Below are positions 1-8,589 of a stretch of DNA of 64,000 nt, one piece after another. Source of the DNA: JAJDTT01 sp022827025 (GTDB lineage Bacteria; Acidobacteriota; UBA6911; RPQK01; JAJDTT01); NCBI GenBank assembly GCA_965203535.1, contig OZ241897.1, forward strand, positions 4,092,001 to 4,156,000, written 5' to 3'. A program made the translations under genes and the position numbers. Under the pieces are notes generated by a model. The model saw only the letters and a program-made list of their open reading frames with translations, was not told where the DNA came from and searched no databases. Numbering within the stretch: the stretch's first letter is position 1; every line of letters begins with the position of its first letter.

Positions 1-1045
1 AGCCGATTTGCAACTGCTCCGGAGAGAATGACGTGATCAGGTCGTGGTCGAACTCGGCGACGACCCGGTTGCTGAGGCTGGTCACGACCCCGTACACGGC
101 CACCCGGGCGACGTGACGCCCATTCTCCATCTTGAACGTCAGTTGACGGTTGTCGACCTGCAAGGTGACCGGAACCAGAATCTCGTCGGCGTTGAGGGAG
201 AAATAGTCCTCGCGCAGTTGAAAGGGCAGATCCTCGAACTCGATGTTGACGCCGACGACCCTCTTGAGGTCGTCGTACTTGATCTCCTTGGCGCCCTGAA
301 CGAACGCGTAGGTCTTGTACCGGTAGAAGGGATCGCCTCGCATCGAATACATGAGGCGATAGTTTCTCCCCAGCTCCTGCCATCGGGTCGGCCCCCGAGC
401 CGGCGAGTAGAGGAGTGCGTCCTTTTCGTCGGGGTTCACGGCCAATCGATACTGGCCGGACAGCGTCGAGTCGACGAACTCCAGGATGATGTCGTTGCCG
501 AGTCCTTCGATGTGCCGGTATCGCCAGATCTCGAACGGGTAGACGGCGGTGGACCCGCCTCCCTCGGTCATGGGACGGTGATAGTTCTCACCCGAAGAAT
601 GGGATTCGATCTCCGCCGGTGGTCCATGGAGGATATATATCTTACCCCGGTCACTCTTCCAACCCGGGTACCCGCTGCTGAAACGTTCATTGGCGTATGC
701 GATTCTTCGATAATGCTCCGTCTTGAACTCGTTTTCCGAGGTCCTGGGATCCGGATCGCGCCTTGACCAGAACTGTTCTATAAACCTCTCCTTCTCCTGC
801 TCCGCCACCAGCTTCTCGTACACGGCTCGTTCTTCGTCCGTAATGATGTAGACGGCGTCTTCCCGGAGCCACTTCTCAAAATAGTCCACAGACTCTTCAT
901 TCTTGGCTCTGGAACCATCATTCTGACCAAAACCGGGTTGGATCCCATGCAGAATGAGAATGAGAAGGGAAAAGTACAATAAAAACAAAACCCGCACCCC
1001 TGCCTTTATTTGGATGTCAAGGGTCCAAAGAGCGCTGAACCGCAT
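1..1045 (-). CDS. GWxTD domain-containing protein, C-terminus beyond window
   Basis: Reading the minus strand from the ATG at 1045-1043 gives an uninterrupted frame of about 348 codons to the left edge, so the gene is partial. A hydrophobic segment at residues ~17-35 (LFLLYFSLLILILHG) suggests secretion. Next comes the GWxTD-domain pattern: WLREDAVYIITDEER at ~58-72, FIEQFWSRRDPDPRT at ~88-102, YRRIAYANERFSSGYPGW, then KSDRGKIYILHGPPAEIES. The signature GWxTD appears here as GWKSD. The later FEIWRYRHIEGLGNDIILEF and DEKDALLYSP blocks are also family-typical. The biochemical function of the family is unknown; it is abundant in Acidobacteriota secretomes, which makes it a taxonomic marker here. 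The gene is transcribed away from the glycosidase locus and has a palindrome just upstream of its start. Confidence 0.85.
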   Translation of the reverse strand, partial: MRFSALWTLDIQIKAGVRVLFLLYFSLLILILHGIQPGFGQNDGSRAKNEESVDYFEKWLREDAVYIITDEERAVYEKLVAEQEKERFIEQFWSRRDPDPRTSENEFKTEHYRRIAYANERFSSGYPGWKSDRGKIYILHGPPAEIESHSSGENYHRPMTEGGGSTAVYPFEIWRYRHIEGLGNDIILEFVDSTLSGQYRLAVNPDEKDALLYSPARGPTRWQELGRNYRLMYSMRGDPFYRYKTYAFVQGAKEIKYDDLKRVVGVNIEFEDLPFQLREDYFSLNADEILVPVTLQVDNRQLTFKMENGRHVARVAVYGVVTSLSNRVVAEFDHDLITSFSPEQLQIG

Positions 1046-1060
1046 GAAAAGACCACTAAA

Positions 1061-1081
1061 GGATTGCAAACCTTGCAATCC
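1061..1081. promoter_or_regulatory. Perfect inverted repeat, possible operator
   Basis: GGATTGCAA and TTGCAATCC form a perfect 9-bp inverted repeat with a 3-nt spacer, 16 bp upstream of the minus-strand GWxTD start. The place and symmetry fit a transcription-factor site in a divergent promoter region. With a 3-nt loop it could also form an RNA hairpin in a leader. No regulator is assigned. Confidence 0.4.
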
Positions 1082-1146
1082 ACATTAAACCTCCGGCGCC
1101 ACCTGGTCAAGTGACCGACTCCATCGTCGTGATCGACGCCGCCAGA

Positions 1147-1171
1147 GAGGGCGCCCACAAGGGGTGCCCCT
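1147..1171. repeat. Hairpin repeat, CTTGT-loop type (degenerate)
   Basis: Copy of the dispersed GGGCACCC-CTTGT-GGGTGCCC hairpin, here on the opposite strand and slightly degenerate in the left arm (GGGCGCCC). Related copies are at 5868-5893, 6735-6757, 43673-43699, 44905-44932 and 57516-57541. It lies upstream of the first glycosidase-like gene; the open frame through it is not believed to be coding. Confidence 0.65.
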
Positions 1172-1308
1172 ACTTGACACCCGTGGACCCCATTGGGACA
1201 ATTTCGCCAAGCAAAACGCGCGGACAGCGTAGTTCAATCAGAAAATCGCTGCCGCCTCCTCCGTCCCTATTTTCTTTTCGGAGGTCCCGCCGGAAGAGGT
1301 CGCATTTT

Positions 1309-3588
1309 ATGAAGTCTCTCCTCCGTTGGAGGTGTCGGTTCCTCGCGGCGTTGGGGTCGACCCTGCTGCTCCTCTGCTCCTGGCCGGCGTGCAGACTGGC
1401 CGGGGAACTGCCAAGCGTCGGCGTCGTGGTGGGCAGCGCGGCGCCGGAACTGGAGCGTTTCGCGGCCCGGGAGCTGTGTGACTACCTGGCCAAGCTCTAC
1501 GGAATTCAAGCTTATCCGGAACGGCACCCGTCGTCTTCCGACCAGGTCTTGTTCCTGATCGGCAATCCTCAGACCAACCCGACGGTGAAAAGGGCAACCG
1601 GTGGGCGTCCCTTTCCGGAAGTGACCGACCAGGGGATCGTGTTGCGACGGTCGGAGCTGGACGGGCGGCCAGCCCTGATCGTAGGCGGCGGCAGCCCGAA
1701 GGCGACGCTGTGGGCGGTCTACGAGCTGGCGGAGCGCTGGGGAGTGCGCTACCTGATCGACCGCGACGTCCTTCCCGAGAGGATGGAAGACTTCGTGCTC
1801 CCCGACCTCGACGTGGTGATGGAGCCGGTCTTTCGCATTCGCGGGCACCCCACCTTCCAGGACTTCGCCGCCAGCGGCGAGGCATGGGGAGTGGCCGACT
1901 TTAAAGTCCTGATCGACCAGTTGGCGAAGATGAAGTTCACCCGCATGAACATCTACGCCTATGGCTGGCAGCCCTATCTGCACTGGGAGCACAAGGGAAT
2001 CCAACGGCGGTCGGCCTCCCTCTGGTACGGCTACCGCTATCCCATCACTCCCGACACGTGGGGACGGGAGCTGTTCGAAGACGCGGAGGAGTTCTGGAAT
2101 CCGGACCTGCCCCTGGGAGGCAGCTACGAGGAGACCATGGCCGCCGGCGAGCGTCAGGTCCACAGCCTGATCGAACACGCGCACCGCCGGGGCATGGACT
2201 GCGATCTCTCGGTGCCCACCACCGACTTCACGCCCGAGTTCGCCCCCTTGCTCGACGGGGCGGAGAAGAGCTCCATCCTCACCGGGCTGACGGTGGTTCC
2301 CGGCGCCACCACGTCGTTGGATGATCCACAGCTCTACGAGTTGGCGACCGCGGTCCTGCGGCACGCCGTCGACACCTATCCCGAAGTGGACTACCTGACC
2401 GTCTGGATGCCGGAGTTTCGCCAGTGGACGGATGAGTACGAGCGGGCCTGGAAAGTGCTGGACGAGAAGTACGGCATCGGTCAGGTCCTCTCCCTGCCGG
2501 ATCTTCTGTCCGCGGCCGCGGACCGGAAGGGTTGGAACCGGGGAGTGGAGCGGGCGGTGAACATGGTGAAGGGGGACATCGCGGCCCTCTACTTCTACGA
2601 CCGCCTGCTGCGGGACCCGAAGGTGCTGGCGGGAACGCTCCGTCCCGACATTCCGTTCGTCTACGGGGAGCCGGCCGAGGAGCTTTACCCCATCCTCGAC
2701 CGCATTCTGCCCGGCGGCTGGCAGATCTCGGCCCACCCGGAGAACAACCCGGTGTTGTTGTTGAGCCGGCCGCAGGTCCTCACGGCCCTGGCTTCACAGC
2801 AGGCTCCCGGGATCCTGCACATGACCATCGACGACGACGTGCTGGGTTTGGTGCCGCAACTGACCCCCAACACGCTGCACAAGATCTTTCCCCTGATGAG
2901 GCAGAGCACCTGGGCGGGATTCATCGCGCGGGAGCGTTTCCCCGGCGATCACGACTGGCCCCTGGCCTACATGGCGCGGGCGGCCTGGGATGCGGAGGTC
3001 ACGCCGGACGCCGTGGGCCGCGATCTCCTGGCCGCGGTCTGTGGGTCTTCCTGTGGAGAGAGCCTGCTGGAGGCGTTTCACCAGGTGGAGGCGGCGACGT
3101 TGACCATGGTCCTTGCTCCCTCCAGGTCCGCCATCGCATTCCCCGTCCCGCGGATGGTGATGAAGTATTGGACCCCGAAGCCGGCGCCCGAGTACATGGG
3201 CAAGGCCCGGAGCGAGTACGAGACCGCCCTGGAGGCGGCGCGCCGGGCACGGGAGGAAGCGACGCCGGGAGGCCGGTGGTATGCGGACTATTGGGTGGGA
3301 CGGCTGGAGTTCGCCGCCGGCTACGTTGAGGCGGTGGAGACGGTGCACCGCGCAGCCACAGCGGAGTCCGCCGGCCGGTATGAGGAGGCCCTCGAGCAGG
3401 CCGGGCGGGCATACGGCATGCTGCGCCGGGCCACGCTTTCATACGCCCGGGTGGCTCGCACCCCCACCGACCTGGGCGCCATCGCCGTGGTGAACGAATA
3501 TGGCCGTCGCGCCCTGGAGAACAAGATGGCCGAATTGAAGGAGTCGCTGCCTGCCGGATCGAACGAGGGAAAGGAGCCGTCGCCATGA
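1309..3588 (+). CDS. Secreted glycosidase-like protein, paralogue 1 of 4 (alpha-glucuronidase-type N-domain)
   Basis: The ATG at 1309 is preferred because AGAGG lies 9 nt upstream and a signal sequence follows directly (SLLRWRCRFLAALGSTLLLL); the frame is open upstream but runs through a hairpin repeat. The 760-aa product has an N-terminal alpha/beta domain (~32-165) like the non-catalytic first domain of GH67 and GH20 enzymes: APELERFAARELCDYL, a GNPQTN turn, and GRPALIVGGGSPKATLWAVYELAERWGVRYL. A barrel-like region (~180-640) and a helical C-terminus follow. Acidic motifs shared by all four copies (WMPEFRQW, TIDDDVLGL, RERFPGDHDW) are candidates for the active site. It overlaps paralogue 2 by 4 nt. 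Activity on uronic-acid or amino-sugar glycosides is inferred only from fold resemblance; catalytic residues are unproven. Confidence 0.7.
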   Translation: MKSLLRWRCRFLAALGSTLLLLCSWPACRLAGELPSVGVVVGSAAPELERFAARELCDYLAKLYGIQAYPERHPSSSDQVLFLIGNPQTNPTVKRATGGRPFPEVTDQGIVLRRSELDGRPALIVGGGSPKATLWAVYELAERWGVRYLIDRDVLPERMEDFVLPDLDVVMEPVFRIRGHPTFQDFAASGEAWGVADFKVLIDQLAKMKFTRMNIYAYGWQPYLHWEHKGIQRRSASLWYGYRYPITPDTWGRELFEDAEEFWNPDLPLGGSYEETMAAGERQVHSLIEHAHRRGMDCDLSVPTTDFTPEFAPLLDGAEKSSILTGLTVVPGATTSLDDPQLYELATAVLRHAVDTYPEVDYLTVWMPEFRQWTDEYERAWKVLDEKYGIGQVLSLPDLLSAAADRKGWNRGVERAVNMVKGDIAALYFYDRLLRDPKVLAGTLRPDIPFVYGEPAEELYPILDRILPGGWQISAHPENNPVLLLSRPQVLTALASQQAPGILHMTIDDDVLGLVPQLTPNTLHKIFPLMRQSTWAGFIARERFPGDHDWPLAYMARAAWDAEVTPDAVGRDLLAAVCGSSCGESLLEAFHQVEAATLTMVLAPSRSAIAFPVPRMVMKYWTPKPAPEYMGKARSEYETALEAARRAREEATPGGRWYADYWVGRLEFAAGYVEAVETVHRAATAESAGRYEEALEQAGRAYGMLRRATLSYARVARTPTDLGAIAVVNEYGRRALENKMAELKESLPAGSNEGKEPSP

Positions 3589-5831
3589 GACTTGATAGAG
3601 CTTGGATCTGTCTGCTGTTGCTGGCCCTCCTGCTGACCGGTTCGGCCTGCACGCAGGCTCCCCAGGTGGACGTGGTCGTGGGCAGCGCCGCGCCGGAACT
3701 GGAGCGTTTCGCGGCCCGGGAGTTGTGCGACTACCTGGCCAAGCTGTATGGGATTCGGGCGTATCCGGCGCGCCATTCGTCCGGCGCCGCGGACGCGGTC
3801 TTTCTGATCGGTAGTCCGCGGACCAATGCAACCGTGAAACAGGCTGTGGGGGAGCAGTCCTTTCCGGAGTTGAGCGATCAGGGGATCGTGTTGCGCCGGA
3901 CGGAACTGGAAGGCCGCCCGGCGCTGATCCTGGCCGGAGGGAGCCCAAAGGCCTCATTGTGGGCCGTCTACGAGTTGGTGGAACGCTGGGGGGTGCGCTA
4001 TTTCACCGACCGCGATGTTCTGCCGGAACGGAGGGACGCGTTCCAGGTCCCGGACCTGGACGTGGTCATGGAACCGGTCTTTCGCATCCGCGGACACCCC
4101 AGCGTCCAGGACTTCGCCCCCAGCGGCGAGTCGTGGGGCATGGCCGACTTTCGGGTTCTGATCGACCAGTTGGCCAAGCTCAAGTTCAACCGGCTGCAGA
4201 TTTCGGGCTACATGTATCAGCCTCTCCTGCACTGGGAGCACAAGGGCATCAAGCGGGATACGGCCTCCCTCTGGTACGACCAGCGCTTCCCCATCACGCC
4301 GGACATGATCGGACGGGAGCTGTTCGAAGATGCCGAAGAGTTTTGGAATCCGGATCTGCCCCTGGGAGGCCGTTATGAGGAGATGATGGCCGCCGGGGAG
4401 CGGCTGGTTCACAACCTCATCGAGTACGCCCACCGCCGGGGAATGGAGTGCGACGTCGATGCGCCCACCAACGACTTTCCGCCCGCCTTCGCGCCTCTGC
4501 TGAAAGGAGCCGAGCGAAGCTTCCAACTGACCGTTCGGCCGGGCTTCAACACCCCCGTGGACGATCCCGTGGTGTTCGATCTTTCCAGCGCCATCCTGCG
4601 GGCCACCGTCAACACCTATCCGGAAGCGGACCACATCCGGATGGGGATGCCGGAGGAGAAGCAATGGCTGGGGGAGTATGAACGGTCCTGGAAACTGCTG
4701 GATGCCAAGTACGGAGTCGCTCAGGTGAGGTCCCTCCCCGATCTCGTGGAGGCGGCCGGGAACCGCAAGGGGTCCGGGCGCTGGCCGGGCGAACTGGGGG
4801 TGGCCCAATTCAAGGCCGACCTCACCTCTCTCTATTTCTACGACCGCCTTTTGAACGATCCGAAGGTCCTGAAGGACAGTCTCCGGCCCGACATCGGGAT
4901 CATCTTCAACGAACCGGCCGAAGAGCTGTATCCCCTTCTGGACCGGATCCTGCCGGAAGGATCCGAAGTCGGCATTCACCCGGAGAACCAGCCCGAGAAC
5001 TTCCTGCCCCGCGCCGAAGTCCTGGGGACTCTGAACACGGAGAAGGTCCCGGGCCACATGCACGTGACCCTGGACGACGACGTGGTGGGCTTGGTGCCGC
5101 AACTGCGGCCGGCGGTCCTGCACCAGGTGCTGCAGGAGCTGCGCCGCCACGGCTGGACCGGGTTCATCGCGCGCGAGCGCTTTCCGGGGGACCATGACGC
5201 CGTTCTGGCCTATCTGGCCCGGGCCGCCTGGGACGAGCAGGCGAATCCGAAGGACGTGGCCCGCGACCTGGTCGGGACCGTATGCGGGGAAGCCGCCGCG
5301 GAGGACCTGCTGGCCGCTTTCGACCTGGTGGAATCGGCCACCCTCACCCTGGCCACCAGCCCCGAGTCGGACGCCAAGATCGGACCGACGCGGCTTCTGG
5401 TCATCCCGTTCGCCTTCTACGTCAAGGGGATGATGATGAAATTCTGGAAGCCGCAGGAGGTGCCGGCCTACCTGGCGACCGTGCAGCGGGATTACCGGGA
5501 GGCACTGGAGGCCGCCCGGCGCGCCCGGGACAAGTCGGAACCGCGGGGCCGCTGGTATCCCGAGTTCTGGGTGGGACGCCTGGAGTTCGCCCTGGGATAT
5601 GCCAACACGGTGGAGGCGCTCTACCGGGGCGCCCAGGCCGAAGAGGCCGGTCAGCGCGAAGAGGCCCTCGGCCATGCCCGCAATGGCCTGGAATCCCTCC
5701 GCCAGGCCACGGAATCGTACGCCCGGGTCGCCCGCAACCGGACCGACCTGGGCTCCATCGCCGTGCTGAACGAGTACGGCTACCGTCCCTTGTTGAAGAA
5801 GACGGAGGAACTCGCGCAAGGGACGGATTAG
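3585..5831 (+). CDS. Secreted glycosidase-like lipoprotein, paralogue 2 of 4
   Basis: The ATG at 3585 overlaps the previous TGA (ATGA) and has AAAGGAG upstream, so it is translationally coupled to paralogue 1. The 748-aa product starts with a signal ending LLLTGSACTQ, a possible though non-ideal lipobox. The N-domain is nearly the same as in paralogue 1 even at DNA level (VVVGSAAPELERFAARELC), pointing to recent tandem duplication. It keeps the shared acidic motifs (GMPEEKQW, TLDDDVVGL, RERFPGDHD) but differs in the PTNDFPPAF loop and carries a longer stretch near residue 600, so substrate specificity may have drifted. A secreted or outer-membrane glycoside hydrolase role is inferred. Confidence 0.7.
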   Translation: MRLDRAWICLLLLALLLTGSACTQAPQVDVVVGSAAPELERFAARELCDYLAKLYGIRAYPARHSSGAADAVFLIGSPRTNATVKQAVGEQSFPELSDQGIVLRRTELEGRPALILAGGSPKASLWAVYELVERWGVRYFTDRDVLPERRDAFQVPDLDVVMEPVFRIRGHPSVQDFAPSGESWGMADFRVLIDQLAKLKFNRLQISGYMYQPLLHWEHKGIKRDTASLWYDQRFPITPDMIGRELFEDAEEFWNPDLPLGGRYEEMMAAGERLVHNLIEYAHRRGMECDVDAPTNDFPPAFAPLLKGAERSFQLTVRPGFNTPVDDPVVFDLSSAILRATVNTYPEADHIRMGMPEEKQWLGEYERSWKLLDAKYGVAQVRSLPDLVEAAGNRKGSGRWPGELGVAQFKADLTSLYFYDRLLNDPKVLKDSLRPDIGIIFNEPAEELYPLLDRILPEGSEVGIHPENQPENFLPRAEVLGTLNTEKVPGHMHVTLDDDVVGLVPQLRPAVLHQVLQELRRHGWTGFIARERFPGDHDAVLAYLARAAWDEQANPKDVARDLVGTVCGEAAAEDLLAAFDLVESATLTLATSPESDAKIGPTRLLVIPFAFYVKGMMMKFWKPQEVPAYLATVQRDYREALEAARRARDKSEPRGRWYPEFWVGRLEFALGYANTVEALYRGAQAEEAGQREEALGHARNGLESLRQATESYARVARNRTDLGSIAVLNEYGYRPLLKKTEELAQGTD

Positions 5832-5893
5832 GGGCACTTCCTTTTTGGGTGCCCTCCGTCGTGGCAGTAGGGGCACCCCTTGTGGGTGCCCTC
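5831..5893. repeat. Two tandem hairpin repeats (CTTGT-loop type)
   Basis: The stop of paralogue 2 is followed by a degenerate GGGGCAC...GGGTGCCC unit and then a clean copy: GGGCACCC (5871-5878), loop CTTGT, GGGTGCCC (5884-5891). Translating through it gives the meaningless extension MWVPSVAEG upstream of the SGNH gene, so starts placed before 5893 are artefacts. Confidence 0.7.
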
Positions 5894-5915
5894 CGTAGCT
5901 GAAGGCAGCCAACGT

Positions 5916-6734
5916 ATGAATTTCCCATTTCGATCATTCGCGTTCGTTATCGTCGTGGGACTGGCAGCGGTGTCGATCATGGGGAAGAAAAGGGACTACC
6001 GCAGCCAGCCGTTTCGGGTGGCGGTGGCATTGGGCGAGAGCACCACCGCCGGCGGGACGGCGACGACCCCCGAATTGTCCTGGGTGAGCCTGTTGGCTGA
6101 TCTGATCAACGAGAATCAGGTGGAGCCGGTTCGGATGGTCAACAACGGCATCGGCGCCAACCTGATCTCCCCGCGCAGCCCCACCTACCAGACGTCCGAA
6201 CACCCGAGCGCCCTGGAGCGTTACCAGGAGCATGTCATTGCCTACGATCCCGACCTGGTTCTGGTTTCGTACGGCTTCAACGACGCCCGGGGAGGGACTC
6301 CCCTGGCGCAGTTTCTGGAAGACCTTCGCCACATCGTCCTCGATATCAAGAAACAGACGCGGGCCGTGGTGGTGCTGGTCAATGCCTATTTTCTGACCGA
6401 CTTCGACGGGCACGCCCCCTACGATCAGGCCGACGTCGCCGTGCTCCAGGGCTACAACAGCGCCATGAAGCAGTTGGCCGCCGAGTGCGACGTCCTCCTG
6501 GCGGACGTCTTTGCGGCCGAGGGTCAGGCGCCCTGGATGATCGACACCGACGGGGTCCACCCGAACAACCTGGGGCACCGGGTCATCGCCAACCGGATCT
6601 TCGAAGTCCTGGCTCAGAACTGCAGCGCCCTCTCCGGGAAGGCCTTCCAGCAGCGGAAGTCCATGAAGCAGTGGCGCCCGGCGCGCGAGAAGCAGATCCA
6701 ACAGGAGTACTACGACAAGAGGAAGGCGCGGTAG
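5916..6734 (+). CDS. SGNH/GDSL-family hydrolase
   Basis: The start at ATG 5916 (MNFPFRSFAFVIVVGLAAVS) gives a membrane-targeting N-terminus just after the hairpin repeats. The 272-aa product has the SGNH blocks in order: block I ALGESTTAGG with the nucleophile Ser, block II NNGIGAN, block III SYGFNDARGG with the Asn, and block V DGVHPNNLGH with the Asp-His pair. Such enzymes are serine esterases, often removing acetyl or other acyl groups from carbohydrates. Its place between secreted glycosidase-like genes suggests deacylation of a decorated polysaccharide; that is inference. The C-terminal tail is Lys/Arg/Gln-rich. Confidence 0.8.
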   Translation: MNFPFRSFAFVIVVGLAAVSIMGKKRDYRSQPFRVAVALGESTTAGGTATTPELSWVSLLADLINENQVEPVRMVNNGIGANLISPRSPTYQTSEHPSALERYQEHVIAYDPDLVLVSYGFNDARGGTPLAQFLEDLRHIVLDIKKQTRAVVVLVNAYFLTDFDGHAPYDQADVAVLQGYNSAMKQLAAECDVLLADVFAAEGQAPWMIDTDGVHPNNLGHRVIANRIFEVLAQNCSALSGKAFQQRKSMKQWRPAREKQIQQEYYDKRKAR

Positions 6735-6806
6735 AGGCACCCCTTGTGGGTGCCCTCCCGCGGAGGGAACAGGAACTGTCCCCAAGGAAACAGGGACTGT
6801 CCCCAA
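6733..6806. repeat. Hairpin repeat plus duplicated GGAACTGTCCCC units
   Basis: A CTTGT-loop copy (GCACCC, CTTGT, GGGTGC) covers 6735-6757. It is followed by two near-direct repeats of an A-rich CAGG(A/G)ACTGTCCCCAAG unit at ~6769-6806. The block fills the gap before the next gene and yields spurious N-terminal codons if read through. Similar AAGAAACAGACTGTC words occur near 57553 and 58270. Confidence 0.6.
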
Positions 6807-6830
6807 GAGACCAGGATGGAGGAGGAAGTT

Positions 6831-8414
6831 GTGACCCAGGGAAACAAACCTCTCGCGCCCTACATTCCGAACGCGGATGATCAGTTCTCCTTCCTGATGG
6901 GAGAGGATTTCGTCGAGAAGCACAACATCGCCTGGCGGGTGGAACTGGCGGAGGAAGAGCCCGCCAATCCCCTCATCGAGCCGGAGCTGCCCTGGGAGAA
7001 CGCCTGCGCCATGAGCCACGGCACCGTGATGATCGACCCCCTGGACGGGCTCTGGAAGGCCTGGTACGTGGCGGTCCCGAAGCATCCCTACAACGCCTCG
7101 GCCGAGCGGCGCCTGGCCTATGCCGAGTCGACCGACGGAGTGAACTGGGTCAAGCCCGAGCTGGACATCTGTTCCTACCAGGGGCGGCAACGGACCAACA
7201 TCCTGATCGATCTCAAGTCGGGAGGTCCGGCCCACAACGCGTCCGTCATCGTCCATCCCGAGGCGCCGCCCGATCGAAGGTACGAGATGTTCATCCTGCG
7301 GCTCCCGGGCTGGTTCTGCCCCTACCGTGTGGTGAAGGGCTTCCCGGTCCCCTCCGGTCAGGACGCCCACCAGAAGGGGGAGGGCGCCTTCAGTCCCGGC
7401 CTCTATCGTTACCGGTCCGCCGACGGCAAGCACTGGGAACCGTGGGAATCGGCCGGGTTCGACACGGCCGACGGCGGGTGGGTGACGCAGTTGGCGGACG
7501 GCTCCTACGCCGCCTACCACAAGAGCGCCATTCCCGCCCTGCCGGGAGGGTTGTCTCCCTACGACGTGGCCGTCGGCGTCTGCCGGGTCATCATGCGGCG
7601 GACCGGCCGGACCGGTTCCGACTGGTCCGCGTCCGAGCTGGCGCTGATTCCGGACTGGCAAGATCCCAACGACACCCAGTTCATGGAACTGTCGCCGCTG
7701 GCCCAACGGAACGGATTCGTCGGAGTGGCCACCGTCTATCACACCTGGAACCAGACGGTGGATTTCCAGTTCGTCGCCTCCAGGGACGGAAAGTCCTGGT
7801 GGCGCCCCGACCGGAGGGCCTGCGTGCCATTGCGGGCCCTGGGAGACTTCGGTGGCGGGATGACCTGGCCCATGCACCCCATGGTCCACCATGGAGGAAG
7901 GATCTATATCTACTACTGCGGTTGCGAGGGTCTTCACAACGACTACATGAGCACCGAGCCCGCCGAGAGGATGCGCCAGGCCGAGCTGCCCGAGTGGCCG
8001 CACTACTGGCAGCCTCTCGCCCTGGGTCAGGACACCCGGAGTCCGGTGGCGGGCCTCCTCTGGTTCACCGGCGGCATCGGCCGAGCCTCCTGGGATGTGG
8101 GACGGCTGTGGGCCGCGGTCACCGCCGCCGGCGGTTACACCACGGGCGACCTGTTGACCCGCGAGGTAGTCCCGCACCAACATCGGATGGTGGTGAACGC
8201 AGTCACCGTGGGAAATGGGAAGCTGGAGGCCGAGCTGGTTTCCGGGGAAAAGCCCGTCGCCGGATTCAGCCGCTCCGACTGTATCCCCGTTCGCGGCGAC
8301 CACCGCGCCGCCGCGGTCCGGTGGAAGGGCGGGGATCGCTGTCCCGTGGGAGACGCACAACTGCGCTTCTACATCCACGAGGCCCGGCTCTACGGGATCG
8401 ATTATCAGGAGTGA
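6831..8414 (+). CDS. Beta-propeller glycosidase-like protein (GH32/GH43-like), copy 1
   Basis: GTG 6831 is preferred because AGGAGG lies 5 nt upstream; ATG 6816 is in frame but lacks an obvious site. The ~527-aa product has repeated propeller-blade signatures: YAESTDGVNWVKPEL, YRSADGKHWEPW and VASRDGKSWWRPDRR, each with the D-G-x-x-W turn seen in five-bladed GH32/43/68 folds and BNR-like repeats. A C-terminal beta domain includes VAGFSRSDCIPVRGDH. No signal peptide is seen, unlike the related protein at 44972. Two paralogues lie at 39399-40943 and 44972-46597; all share the terminal GFSR-(K/Q/S)-(D/E)-C motif. The exact substrate and catalytic acids cannot be assigned. Confidence 0.65.
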   Translation: MTQGNKPLAPYIPNADDQFSFLMGEDFVEKHNIAWRVELAEEEPANPLIEPELPWENACAMSHGTVMIDPLDGLWKAWYVAVPKHPYNASAERRLAYAESTDGVNWVKPELDICSYQGRQRTNILIDLKSGGPAHNASVIVHPEAPPDRRYEMFILRLPGWFCPYRVVKGFPVPSGQDAHQKGEGAFSPGLYRYRSADGKHWEPWESAGFDTADGGWVTQLADGSYAAYHKSAIPALPGGLSPYDVAVGVCRVIMRRTGRTGSDWSASELALIPDWQDPNDTQFMELSPLAQRNGFVGVATVYHTWNQTVDFQFVASRDGKSWWRPDRRACVPLRALGDFGGGMTWPMHPMVHHGGRIYIYYCGCEGLHNDYMSTEPAERMRQAELPEWPHYWQPLALGQDTRSPVAGLLWFTGGIGRASWDVGRLWAAVTAAGGYTTGDLLTREVVPHQHRMVVNAVTVGNGKLEAELVSGEKPVAGFSRSDCIPVRGDHRAAAVRWKGGDRCPVGDAQLRFYIHEARLYGIDYQE

Positions 8415-8486
8415 ACGCATCCAGCAGTCGCACAGAGTGACCGGCAATACGAATCCCAGGAGGGGGCATGGGAGGGGGCATGGAAG

Positions 8487-8506
8487 GGGGGACATTCCTG
8501 TCCCCC
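8487..8506. repeat. Hairpin repeat, stem GGGGGACA, loop TTCC
   Basis: GGGGGACA (8487-8494), loop TTCC, TGTCCCCC (8499-8506): a perfect 8-bp stem between the propeller gene and paralogue 3. It belongs to the dispersed family whose stems vary but whose loops are kept. Confidence 0.7.
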
Positions 8507-8589
8507 TCTTCATCAACGACCCGAAACCCACGTCCGAAAATCCCCGGCTCCCACGCTCTCCTCTTTTCTGCTCGATTCGCGCTATCCCA

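Noticed and set aside
1..1045. Apparent frameshift in the GWxTD gene near 390
   Set aside because: Recounting the G-run (five Gs, not six) gives one continuous frame to the window edge.
3954..5912. 652-codon minus-strand frame
   Set aside because: Antisense to paralogue 2; no motif, and similar shadows occur opposite the other paralogues, as expected from shared codon bias.
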